40,728 nucleotides of DNA from Mucilaginibacter sp. (lineage in GTDB: Bacteria > Bacteroidota > Bacteroidia > Sphingobacteriales > Sphingobacteriaceae): assembly GCA_030445275.1 (NCBI GenBank), contig JAUCSE010000030.1, forward strand, positions 1 to 40,728, in the 5' to 3' direction. Position numbers and translations under genes: made by a program. This document shows positions 26,522 to 33,968 of the stretch, piece after piece; positions within the stretch are counted from its first letter, which is position 1, and every line of letters starts with the position of its first letter. The notes under the pieces are model-generated. The model saw nothing but the letters and a program-made list of their open reading frames with translations, had not been told where the DNA came from and made no database searches.

Positions 26522-28051
26522 TTAATTTGCTGTTAGTGCAACGGGCGACAGCTGTCTGGGTGAACCATCCGGTCCAACTGCTATAATGTTATCAAAAATT
26601 ACGCGCGAACCAGGTTTTATTGTATTTAATGTGGATCGCATAGCATCATTGAGTGTATTACCGCTTGCCGACTGTATGGAGGCGCTTTCCCGCGGATTGG
26701 CAATAATTAAATTAAACTTCGTGATCCTGAATTTCGCATCAAAATCAAAGTTATCCAGATTGGCATAAAGTGCATCCTGGGCCTTTAAAGCAACTGTTGG
26801 CACATTGCCACCTGATTTTCCTGAGAACCTAGCAACCGGATCAGGTATCCGTTTTGCCCTGAACTTTGTTTGGCTTAAAACCAGAGACTTGCCTCCAATT
26901 GCCGCCGATACCGTTACCATTACTGTACCCGGGCTATTTACACGGGCAACATATTTCCCTGAAGAACCAGTAAGTGAACCTGATGACATGTCTATCCGTA
27001 CACTGCTGGAAGGTATACCCGGAATTGAAACCGACACGGGGTTATCAACCCCGATATAAAAAACGTTCATTTTATCGGGCGATACCACAGCAGATGGCCG
27101 TGCCACCATATATTGCTGTTCAGGCGTGGTATAAGTTTTAATAGTACCATCGGTTTGTTTAACCTTTATTGTTCCCTTCCAGTTAAAAACGCCCTCCCTT
27201 GATGTTGATGTAATGTACAGGCCCCGGCCATCTTTTACATCTATCACATTTCCTCCAACATTCATTGAAGGGGTTGACCGTGAATCATAAGCGGTTAAAA
27301 AAACCTGCGCCTGGTAAGGCTGCCCCTGAATAAGATAGGAGGTAGGCGCTACAGCAACAGCTTCGAACTTGTCGAGATTAACCACTGCCTGGTCCATTTT
27401 TCCGAGGATCTTTTTCACTACCTCCGATTCGGCATTTTTATTGTCGGCCTGTATGCGCGACAGAATAGTAAATGTAGCGGTTAAAGGTACACCTTCGCCA
27501 AAATTCAGATCTTCCCATTTGCGTATATTACCACGATGATGTTTGGGATCAGCGGCATTTAAAGTAAATGACACTTGTTTGCTATCTTCTTTTCCCAGTA
27601 GTGATTGTAATTTTTCGCGGGTGTCATTTATCTTTTGCTTAAGCACAGATGCTTTTTTTTGGTTGATCATTACATTATACCCAATATCAAGATTATCCCG
27701 TTGCTTCAGATCGCCTGTTTGTTCGTCATATCCGCCGCCTTGTTCGGTCAGCTCTTTTTTTATATCCCTGATATAATTATCCAGTTCCCGGGTTGCTTGC
27801 TGTGCCTGTTTTGCCTTTTCGTAAACAGGTTTTGCCCGCTCAGGAGATTCTTTAAGCCTGGTTTGCTCAAAGGTGGTGAATAATTGCTGTACCGAATTGC
27901 CAACATTGTCTGCCGAAGCAGTAAGACTATCGTCTATGGTTTTAAACGCGTCCAGAATTGTTTCTGATACATTCAGGGCCAGCATTGCCAATAAAACCAG
28001 GTACATGATATTGATCATTTTTTGCCTGGTGGTTTCTTTTCCTGCAGCCAT
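26522..28051 (-). CDS. gldM: GldM, T9SS inner-membrane/periplasmic motor component
   Basis: Protein of 509 residues, close to the usual length of about 510. GldM spans the inner membrane once and reaches through the periplasm to the GldK/GldN ring. With GldL it forms the proton-driven motor of the type IX secretion system. The N-terminus AAGKETTRQKMINIMYLVLLAMLALNVSETILDAF is the hallmark membrane helix; the periplasmic part starts after about residue 35, with NAADPKHHRGNIRKW and PYQAQVFLTAYDS in its first half and several Ig-like domains (AVVSPDKMNVFYIGVDNPVSVSIPG). It is last in the minus-strand operon, 51 bp after gldL. Confidence 0.95.
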   Translation of the reverse strand: MAAGKETTRQKMINIMYLVLLAMLALNVSETILDAFKTIDDSLTASADNVGNSVQQLFTTFEQTRLKESPERAKPVYEKAKQAQQATRELDNYIRDIKKELTEQGGGYDEQTGDLKQRDNLDIGYNVMINQKKASVLKQKINDTREKLQSLLGKEDSKQVSFTLNAADPKHHRGNIRKWEDLNFGEGVPLTATFTILSRIQADNKNAESEVVKKILGKMDQAVVNLDKFEAVAVAPTSYLIQGQPYQAQVFLTAYDSRSTPSMNVGGNVIDVKDGRGLYITSTSREGVFNWKGTIKVKQTDGTIKTYTTPEQQYMVARPSAVVSPDKMNVFYIGVDNPVSVSIPGIPSSSVRIDMSSGSLTGSSGKYVARVNSPGTVMVTVSAAIGGKSLVLSQTKFRAKRIPDPVARFSGKSGGNVPTVALKAQDALYANLDNFDFDAKFRITKFNLIIANPRESASIQSASGNTLNDAMRSTLNTIKPGSRVIFDNIIAVGPDGSPRQLSPVALTAN

Positions 28052-28102
28052 TGTATTATAGTTTTAAATTTTAATGATTATCCTCTTTCAATCAACCCCA
28101 GC

Positions 28103-28897
28103 TCAAAATTTTGGCTGATTCATGGCCGAGAGCATATTGGCATAAAATACATTCAGTCCTGAAATATTTTTAGCCAGTTTATTTACTTCCTCCTTAAATA
28201 GTCTGCTGTCATCTGCAGATTCATTCAGGTTTGTCAGCGTGGCGCTTAAACCCTTGTAAAAATGATTGATCTGCTGAAGGTTAGTGTCGGCACCCTTTAA
28301 CTCTGTTTCATATAATGAATTTAAGAGCGATAGGTTATGGGTAAGCCTGGATACCTGGTGCTGATAAGCCTCTGCATCGGCTTTGGTGTTTGATACTACG
28401 GACAAACCCGCTGCTGCTCTTTCAAATGCTAACCCAAAAAGGTCAAATTTTGATGCAGCCTGCTTCAATTTTTCTGAAAACTCATCCGTAGCTAATGAGG
28501 CATCGGCAATAGTGTTAATGCGTTCTATTTTATGACTAAATTGTTTTAACCCTTCGCCCAGGTTACCGATATTTTCCGGATTAAGATCAGCCTGGACCAA
28601 CAATTTATCGAGTGCGTTAACGGTATCCGGAAACACTGCTTTCATAGTTGAACGCGATTCGCCCTGGTAGTCAGCAGCTAGTTCAGGATATACCTTTTCC
28701 CACTCCGGCTCTTCGGCCGGAGGAAAAAAGCCTAAAGTAAAAAACAGCAATGCTTCTACAGTAAGGCCAAGTCCTATCATGTAGGTTCCTAGTTGCCCGC
28801 CCCAGTGATTGATCTTAAACATAGCGCCCAATATCACGATACTGGCTCCCCATGAGATAGCTACATGCAGCCAGTTGAATTTTTTAGTCTTTTTCAT
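28103..28897 (-). CDS. gldL: GldL, T9SS inner-membrane motor protein
   Basis: Protein of 264 residues. Two membrane helices lie at about 10-30 and 36-58, with the conserved charged residues used in proton-powered rotation visible: K28 in GAMFKINHWGG and E48 in GLTVEALLFFTLGFFPP. A long cytoplasmic coiled tail follows (about 65-264), with repeated helical segments such as LGEGLKQFSHKIERINTIAD and VSRLTHNLSLLNSLYE. It forms the GldL5-GldM2 motor with the gene product 51 bp downstream. It follows the barrel gene by 26 bp. Confidence 0.95.
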   Translation of the reverse strand: MKKTKKFNWLHVAISWGASIVILGAMFKINHWGGQLGTYMIGLGLTVEALLFFTLGFFPPAEEPEWEKVYPELAADYQGESRSTMKAVFPDTVNALDKLLVQADLNPENIGNLGEGLKQFSHKIERINTIADASLATDEFSEKLKQAASKFDLFGLAFERAAAGLSVVSNTKADAEAYQHQVSRLTHNLSLLNSLYETELKGADTNLQQINHFYKGLSATLTNLNESADDSRLFKEEVNKLAKNISGLNVFYANMLSAMNQPKF

Positions 28898-28923
28898 TTT
28901 TTTAATATTTAATGGTTAATAAA

Positions 28924-29541
28924 TCAGAATTTGAAGTAAAATGTTACTCCGGTATTCAGCCCGGGCAAAAGCCCTTTAAAGCCGCTTGTGAGTGTTCCGC
29001 TTTTGCTTTCATCGGTAGAAACGGGTGACTGGGTAGGAATAAAATACCCTAAATCTATCCGCATACCTATATTATTAGATACACGTATGTTTCCGAGTCC
29101 GGTACCTATATATGGTCTGAATTTGGACAGCGCTACACTATAATCAGGAGAGGATTGCCTGTACACGGTGTTACTGAAATAATACACTGCTCCGGCCGAG
29201 ATAAACCATTTGCGGGCCAGCCAACTATTATTACCATATAAGGGCTGCCAATCAGCAATGGCGTATATGTCTGTGCGGTCAACCCTAAGATCCCTGCTCT
29301 TATACTGCACAGTTATGTCTGGCACCATATTGAAGCCTGCCCGTATATTAAATGTTTTGGCAATACTTTTTGATCCCTGTATACCCAGGCCCTGCGTCCC
29401 GGCTTGCAAACCAACTGATGATTGTGGAAATGCACTGTAATCCGGTAATACCTGTGCACTGGCTTTACCACAGCATAATAGTAATATGGATATCAAAAGC
29501 ATCCATAAAAATTCCCTGAATAATTTTACCTGCGTTGTCAT
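28924..29541 (-). CDS. Small outer-membrane barrel protein inserted in the gld operon
   Basis: Protein of 205 residues. Signal peptide about 1-29 (ends GKASAQ). The remainder alternates like an eight-to-ten-strand barrel (FNIRAGFNMVPDITVQYKS, KWFISAGAVYYF, GLGNIRVSNNIGMRIDLGYF) and ends with VTFYFKF, an aromatic C-terminus typical of outer-membrane barrels. It overlaps the gldN stop by 4 bp (ATGA), so it is translated with the T9SS genes. PorP/SprF proteins are longer and PorT has a different pattern, so I do not assign a name. Position suggests an accessory to the secretion complex. Confidence 0.75.
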   Translation of the reverse strand: MTTQVKLFREFLWMLLISILLLCCGKASAQVLPDYSAFPQSSVGLQAGTQGLGIQGSKSIAKTFNIRAGFNMVPDITVQYKSRDLRVDRTDIYAIADWQPLYGNNSWLARKWFISAGAVYYFSNTVYRQSSPDYSVALSKFRPYIGTGLGNIRVSNNIGMRIDLGYFIPTQSPVSTDESKSGTLTSGFKGLLPGLNTGVTFYFKF

Positions 29542-30440
29542 AACTTATCCTCCTTTTTGTTACTCGCCTGTTTGGCCAGTTTTTTTTCATTTACCCCTTT
29601 AGGGTTTTGCCAGATGCTCTTTTTCAATTCGGCAATCTTTTGTTCCAACTGGTGCACTTCCTGACTTCCCGGTTCCAAAAGACCAGTTTGCTGCCCTCCA
29701 GGAGAGAACTCTTTGACCAGGTATGCAGAAAATTTGTGTTGAATAAATACATCGTCCAAAGTCACATCAAAAATATTCTTAGCCGGATCGCTTACATCTT
29801 CCTTTACAAGCGCATAACGCAGCTGGGGGAAATACAGCCAAAACGCAGGGGCCGAAGCCATATTAGCCGGAAGATCTGCCGATGTGCTGATATTGATCAG
29901 GGGGGCAATACCCACTATCCGTGTATCCACTCTTCCGCGTTGTTTATCAAAGAAAACATCTTCTTCAACCCTGAATTTTACAATCTTATCCGGATTAAAT
30001 TCATTCAGTACCATTTTTGAGGAGATCTGATTACCGTCTTTGTCAAACTTTGGCACCAATACCGAGTCTGCAAAACGCATTTTGCCTTGCTTGGCTGTGA
30101 GCTTAGTTTTAAAATCATCTTTTTCATAGGGCGTAAGCTTTCCTTTTTCTATCCCTTTCATAATGGTTTCCATTAAAGAATGGCCAGGGATAGTTAAAAT
30201 GGCATTTGTACTATCTTCCAGATTAATTTCGCGCCATACCCTTACATAAAGCCTGATATTTGCAGGGTTTGATTTAGGGTAAGGAAATGGCTTTGCCGAG
30301 CTTAGATCTGTCGGCTGAAGATTCTTGTCATAGGCCGGAAGCGTGTCTGTCAGTGTGCTATCACTTAAAACAGATTGGGCAAAACCAGCTTTAATGCTGA
30401 GCCCCGTTATGAATAGGGCAGCTATCAATAATTTTTTCAT
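29538..30440 (-). CDS. gldN: GldN, T9SS periplasmic ring component
   Basis: Protein of about 300 residues. Signal peptide 1-22 (MKKLLIAALFITGLSIKAGFAQ). GldN binds the GldK lipoprotein to form the ring under the outer membrane that surrounds the T9SS motor shaft. Family features include NIRLYVRVWREINLEDSTN, the repeated use of LVPKFDKDGNQISSK, and VDTRIVGIAPLINI. An in-frame ATG 63 bases upstream would lie inside gldK; I prefer 30440 because it starts a proper signal peptide and has a GGAG Shine-Dalgarno (complement of 30450-30453) 9 bp before it, unusual for this phylum. It follows gldK directly, whereas in the reference order gldN comes last. Confidence 0.93.
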   Translation of the reverse strand: MKKLLIAALFITGLSIKAGFAQSVLSDSTLTDTLPAYDKNLQPTDLSSAKPFPYPKSNPANIRLYVRVWREINLEDSTNAILTIPGHSLMETIMKGIEKGKLTPYEKDDFKTKLTAKQGKMRFADSVLVPKFDKDGNQISSKMVLNEFNPDKIVKFRVEEDVFFDKQRGRVDTRIVGIAPLINISTSADLPANMASAPAFWLYFPQLRYALVKEDVSDPAKNIFDVTLDDVFIQHKFSAYLVKEFSPGGQQTGLLEPGSQEVHQLEQKIAELKKSIWQNPKGVNEKKLAKQASNKKEDKL

Positions 30441-30453
30441 CTTTTCTGTCTCC

Positions 30454-31743
30454 TTATTTTTTAACGTATTTCCTGGTTTTAACCTGGTCGCTTGGTAGTT
30501 CAAATGCGGCCATCACACAGCGGAACCCGATGTAGGAATGTGCGGCATCCTGGTCTTCAAAACTTCGGGTATCACTGTTGAGCATCTGTCCGTTATCTTT
30601 CCAGGAGCCTCCTCTAACCACTTTACGTCTCATCAGTGGCGAGTCTTTGCTGCTGGCATCATAAAGCAGCGCCGGGTTAAGGTCATTCACCAGCTGAGAT
30701 GCTGAAGGGCTAAAGGCATCCATCGTCCATTCGGCTACGTTACCGGCCATATTGTAAATGCCAAACGCATTGGGCGAATAGGAGGTAACGGGCAGGGTAA
30801 ATGTTGATCCGTCGCTGGAATAAGCGCCTTCGCCTTGTTTAAAATTCAGGGAAAGTTTTTCTTTTCCCGAAGCCTCATCTACAATGGTTTTTACCGTTCG
30901 GTCAGTAGTATCAGATGGGTCTAGTTTGGCTTCTGCCGCATATTGCCATTGCGCTTCGGTTGGCAATGAAAAACTTAATTTAAAATTCTTGAGATTCGGG
31001 TTCTTTTTAATCATCAAATTAAGCTGGGTGCCCCGCCAATCGGCATAGGCCCGTGCCTGTTTCCATGTTACGCCAACCACCGGGTTATACTGATATATCT
31101 TATTGCTGAAATAATTGGCATCCATGACCATCATTTGAGCATTTGGAAAATCATTTGACCATACACGTTCGTTGGGGAACACGCCAACCGTATCCATTAC
31201 GTACGTATTGTTTTTTTCGCCATCCATACGTACATAGTAAAACCTATAGCGAATCAGATCGGGATTGGGTACCCGAACGCCGTTGATCATCGTCATCATC
31301 CCGGCAAGTTTTTCTTTGGTTGCGGGCGGGGCCTTCTTCCAGAGTGGCGATATTTTGTTGACCTTATTCCAGTCAATCAATCGCACTTCCTTGCCGCCGG
31401 TGCCTACAGTTTCACCGTTGCGGGGCAAATAAAACTCATCATCATGCAGATAATCAGTTATCGCGACTGAATCGGTTACCCAGTTTACAAACGCCTGGTA
31501 TTGTTTATTATTAACTTCAGTTTTATCAATAAAGAAAGCGCTGACACTAACTTTCCTTTGCTCAGCCTGGTCGTCATTAAGCATTTTGTATAAAAAAGTA
31601 CCTGATGGGATGTAAACCATTCCCTCTGGCGGAGATATCCGCCCTACAGCAATAGCGCGGGTTTTAGGAGTGTTATATAAACTTTGCTGGCAGGAACTGA
31701 GTAATAGCAGCAGCACCCCTGTTAATTTAATTGATGATTTCAT
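30454..31743 (-). CDS. gldK: GldK, T9SS outer-membrane ring lipoprotein
   Basis: Lipoprotein of 429 residues with lipidated Cys18 (LLLLLSSCQQS). The body has the formylglycine-generating-enzyme/sulfatase-modifying fold: PPEGMVYIPSGTFLY, VSVSAFFIDKTEVNNKQYQAFV, PVVGVTWKQARAYADWRG, LPTEAQWQYAAEA, GIYNMAGNVAEWTMDAF, VVRGGSWKDN and SYIGFRCVM. GldK is not catalytic; it forms the periplasmic ring with GldN and anchors the secretion machine. It is the first gene of the minus-strand operon. A paired regulatory site (copy E) oriented toward gldK lies 106 bp upstream of its ATG. Confidence 0.95.
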   Translation of the reverse strand: MKSSIKLTGVLLLLLSSCQQSLYNTPKTRAIAVGRISPPEGMVYIPSGTFLYKMLNDDQAEQRKVSVSAFFIDKTEVNNKQYQAFVNWVTDSVAITDYLHDDEFYLPRNGETVGTGGKEVRLIDWNKVNKISPLWKKAPPATKEKLAGMMTMINGVRVPNPDLIRYRFYYVRMDGEKNNTYVMDTVGVFPNERVWSNDFPNAQMMVMDANYFSNKIYQYNPVVGVTWKQARAYADWRGTQLNLMIKKNPNLKNFKLSFSLPTEAQWQYAAEAKLDPSDTTDRTVKTIVDEASGKEKLSLNFKQGEGAYSSDGSTFTLPVTSYSPNAFGIYNMAGNVAEWTMDAFSPSASQLVNDLNPALLYDASSKDSPLMRRKVVRGGSWKDNGQMLNSDTRSFEDQDAAHSYIGFRCVMAAFELPSDQVKTRKYVKK

Positions 31744-32050
31744 TTGACTTTGTTATTAGTTAAGAAATAGTCAGAATGATATCATATGGGGTTTTATTAG
31801 TGGTTAAACAATGACCAAATATGAAAGAAGAGGATGTTAAGAAATGTTATGTGTCGATTAAGGGACAAATCTTATCGATGAATGAACGCTGTTCAGGGAT
31901 TTTAACTCATATTAATTGACATATAAGTTTACGCGAGTTCATAATATTGTATTAGCTTTAGAAACTTCCGCAGATAAGTAAATCCAATCTCTGCAAAAAA
32001 TCACCTTTTATCTAATCCCAATTTTTACGCATCGTTTTACAAATTAAAAT
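31744..32050. other. 307-bp divergent intergenic region between gldK and a kinase gene
   Basis: No plausible gene. It holds paired site copy E oriented toward gldK. A 7-of-8 match to the -7 consensus, CATATTTG on the minus strand at 31816-31823, lies 26 bp beyond the site. The kinase side is AT-rich with no clear promoter. Confidence 0.5.
31850..31882 (-). promoter_or_regulatory. Paired 21-bp-spaced site, copy E (upstream of gldK)
   Basis: On the minus strand, TTCATCGATAAG (31882-31871) is followed after 9 bp by TTAATCGACACA (31861-31850), start to start 21 bp. Both halves match copies C and D. It is oriented toward gldK, and the -7 candidate CATATTTG follows at the same distance as in copy D. 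Confidence 0.5.
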
Positions 32051-33421
32051 ATGATAGAAAAAGATTTGGATGGAAATACAAATAAGGGATCTGCCTTTCA
32101 AATTGGAGAAAAAGAAAACCTTGCAGCAGAGTTAAAAATCGCAAACAAGGAGCTTAATTATCAAAATGAAGAAAAAGAAAACCGTGCGGCAGAATTAGTT
32201 ATTGCCAACAAAGAACTTGATTATCAAAATGAAGAAAAAGAAAACCGCGCGGCAGAATTAGTTATTGCCAACAAGGAACTGATTTTTCAAAACGAAGAGA
32301 AAGAGAACCGTGCTGCCGAATTGATCATTGCCAATAAAGAATTGCTTTTTCAAAATAAAGAGAAAGAACAACGTGCTGCCGAATTGATCATTGCCAATAA
32401 AGAGCTGGCCTTCCAGAACGAAGAAAAAGAGAATCGTGCTGCCGAATTGATCATTGCCAATAAAGAGCTGGCCTTTCAAAACGAAGAAAAAGAGAACCGT
32501 GCTGCCGAACTGATCATTGCCAATAAAGAATTGGCTTTTCAAAATGAAGAGAAAGAGAACCGTGCTGCCGAACTGATCATCGCTAATAAAGAGCTTGCTT
32601 TTCAGAACGAAGAAAAGGAAAAAAGAGCCGAAGAACTGATCATCGCGAACAGGGAACTAAAAAAGGCGGAAGATGATATTCGTAAATTAAATGACGAATT
32701 AGAGCAAAAAGTAATAGAACGCACCGCCCAGCTGGAAGCTGTTAACAAAGAGCTGGAGTCATTTTCCTATTCCGTATCACATGATTTGCGTGCTCCAATC
32801 AGGGCTATCAATGGATATACCCGGATTTTGATGGAAGATTATGAAGAAAAATTTGATGCCGACGGAACAAAAATCCTTCATGCCATTATACACAATTCAA
32901 AAAAAATGGGTGAGCTTATTGATGATCTGCTTGCATTTTCAAAATTGGGAAGAAAACAGGTTGCATTTTTGGATATTGACATGAACGCGCTTGTTAAATT
33001 GGTAAGGGAAGAGTTATTATTTGAGGAGGGCGAGAACATCCCTGAATTTAACGTGAAAATGCTGCCTCCCGCTAAAGGCGATAAATCACTGATTAAACAG
33101 GTATGGATCAATTTAATATCCAATGCCATAAAATATTCAAGGCATAAAACAACAACCCAGATTGAGATTAGCGCCTATGAAACCGATACCCATATTGTTT
33201 ATTACGTAAAGGATGCAGGAGCAGGATTTGATATGCAATATTATGATAAGCTTTTCGGGGTTTTTCAGCGCCTGCATTCACAAGAAGAATTTGAAGGAAC
33301 AGGCATCGGTTTGGCTATTGTACAAAAAATAGTGCAGCGGCATCACGGAACAGTATGGGCCGAATCGGTTTTAAACCGGGGAACCTGTTTTTATTTCAGT
33401 TTACATAAAATCAAATATTAA
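32051..33421 (+). CDS. Histidine kinase with nine tandem 21-residue coiled-coil repeats
   Basis: Cytosolic-looking kinase of 456 residues with no membrane segment or classical sensor domain. Residues 20-208 are nine copies of a 21-residue unit (EKENRAAELIIANKEL plus FQNE), equal to three heptads, forming a long coiled coil; the last copy is diverged. A short linker (IRKLNDELEQKVIERTAQLEAVNKEL) follows, then the dimerisation domain with H244 in YSVSHDLRAPIRAING and the ATPase domain (N-box WINLISNAIKYSR, GTGIGLAIVQKI). The DHp and ATPase parts resemble phytochrome-type kinases. The receiver gene 9 bp downstream is the likely partner. Similar repeats occur in other Bacteroidota kinases; the copy number here is notable. 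Confidence 0.92.
   Translation: MIEKDLDGNTNKGSAFQIGEKENLAAELKIANKELNYQNEEKENRAAELVIANKELDYQNEEKENRAAELVIANKELIFQNEEKENRAAELIIANKELLFQNKEKEQRAAELIIANKELAFQNEEKENRAAELIIANKELAFQNEEKENRAAELIIANKELAFQNEEKENRAAELIIANKELAFQNEEKEKRAEELIIANRELKKAEDDIRKLNDELEQKVIERTAQLEAVNKELESFSYSVSHDLRAPIRAINGYTRILMEDYEEKFDADGTKILHAIIHNSKKMGELIDDLLAFSKLGRKQVAFLDIDMNALVKLVREELLFEEGENIPEFNVKMLPPAKGDKSLIKQVWINLISNAIKYSRHKTTTQIEISAYETDTHIVYYVKDAGAGFDMQYYDKLFGVFQRLHSQEEFEGTGIGLAIVQKIVQRHHGTVWAESVLNRGTCFYFSLHKIKY
32108..32674 (+). repeat. Nine tandem 63-bp coding repeats
   Basis: In-frame direct repeats of 63 bp within the kinase gene. Copies five to eight are almost identical at DNA level; the outer copies are more diverged. 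Such arrays change length by slippage or recombination, and each step adds exactly three heptads, so the coiled-coil register is kept. Confidence 0.9.
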
Positions 33422-33430
33422 ATTAAAAAT

Positions 33431-33871
33431 ATGAACTACGATAACGTGGAGATCTTATTTGTGGAGGATAGTGAAGATGATGCTATACTAACCATTCGCG
33501 CGCTTACTAAAAGCGGTTTTACAAACAAACTGCATCATGTTGTAGATGGGGCAGAAGCGCTTGATTTTATTTATTGCAAAGGGAATTATGCTACAAGGAA
33601 TAGCAATGATTTCCCTAAACTCATATTGCTTGATCTTAAAATGCCAAAAGTATCAGGAGTGCAGGTACTGGAAAAAGTAAAATCTGACATCAGGACAAAA
33701 TCGATACCCGTGGTTATGCTTACTTCATCAAAAGAGGGCCCTGATATTGAAGAATGCTTTGCGCTGGGAGCCAACAGTTATATTGTTAAACCGGTTGACA
33801 GCGATAACTTTTTTAATGCGATCAAAGAGATTGGATTATACTGGATGATATTAAGCCAGCCACCTCATTGA
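33431..33871 (+). CDS. Single-domain response regulator (Rcp1-like)
   Basis: Receiver-only protein of 146 residues with acidic residues in LFVEDSEDDA, phospho-Asp D68 in LILLDLKMPKVSG, Thr in VVMLTSSKE and Lys in YIVKPVDSDNF. The length, the TIRALTKSG start and the insertion around YCKGNYATRNSNDFP match the Rcp1 group that pairs with phytochrome-like kinases. It follows the repeat-rich kinase by 9 bp, so the two are very likely cognate. It has no DNA-binding domain; output is by protein contact or phosphorelay, perhaps through the hybrid kinase encoded next. Confidence 0.9.
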   Translation: MNYDNVEILFVEDSEDDAILTIRALTKSGFTNKLHHVVDGAEALDFIYCKGNYATRNSNDFPKLILLDLKMPKVSGVQVLEKVKSDIRTKSIPVVMLTSSKEGPDIEECFALGANSYIVKPVDSDNFFNAIKEIGLYWMILSQPPH

Positions 33872-33968
33872 TGAGCATATCCGTATTCTGATTTATGTTA
33901 AAATGAAATTTAGCCGATACCACTTTATTTTTTGATAAGCGATAGCAAAATGATCATAACGATGTGCT

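Noticed and set aside
29607..30020. Plus-strand open frame of 137 codons inside gldN
   Set aside because: It is opposite a well-recognised gene, has no family pattern and has basic, Cys/Arg-rich composition typical of antisense frames.
32258..32542. Minus-strand repetitive open frame of 94 codons
   Set aside because: It simply mirrors the coding repeats of the kinase on the other strand.
32108..32674. CRISPR-like direct repeats
   Set aside because: The 63-bp units abut without spacers and are in frame inside a kinase; they encode a coiled coil.
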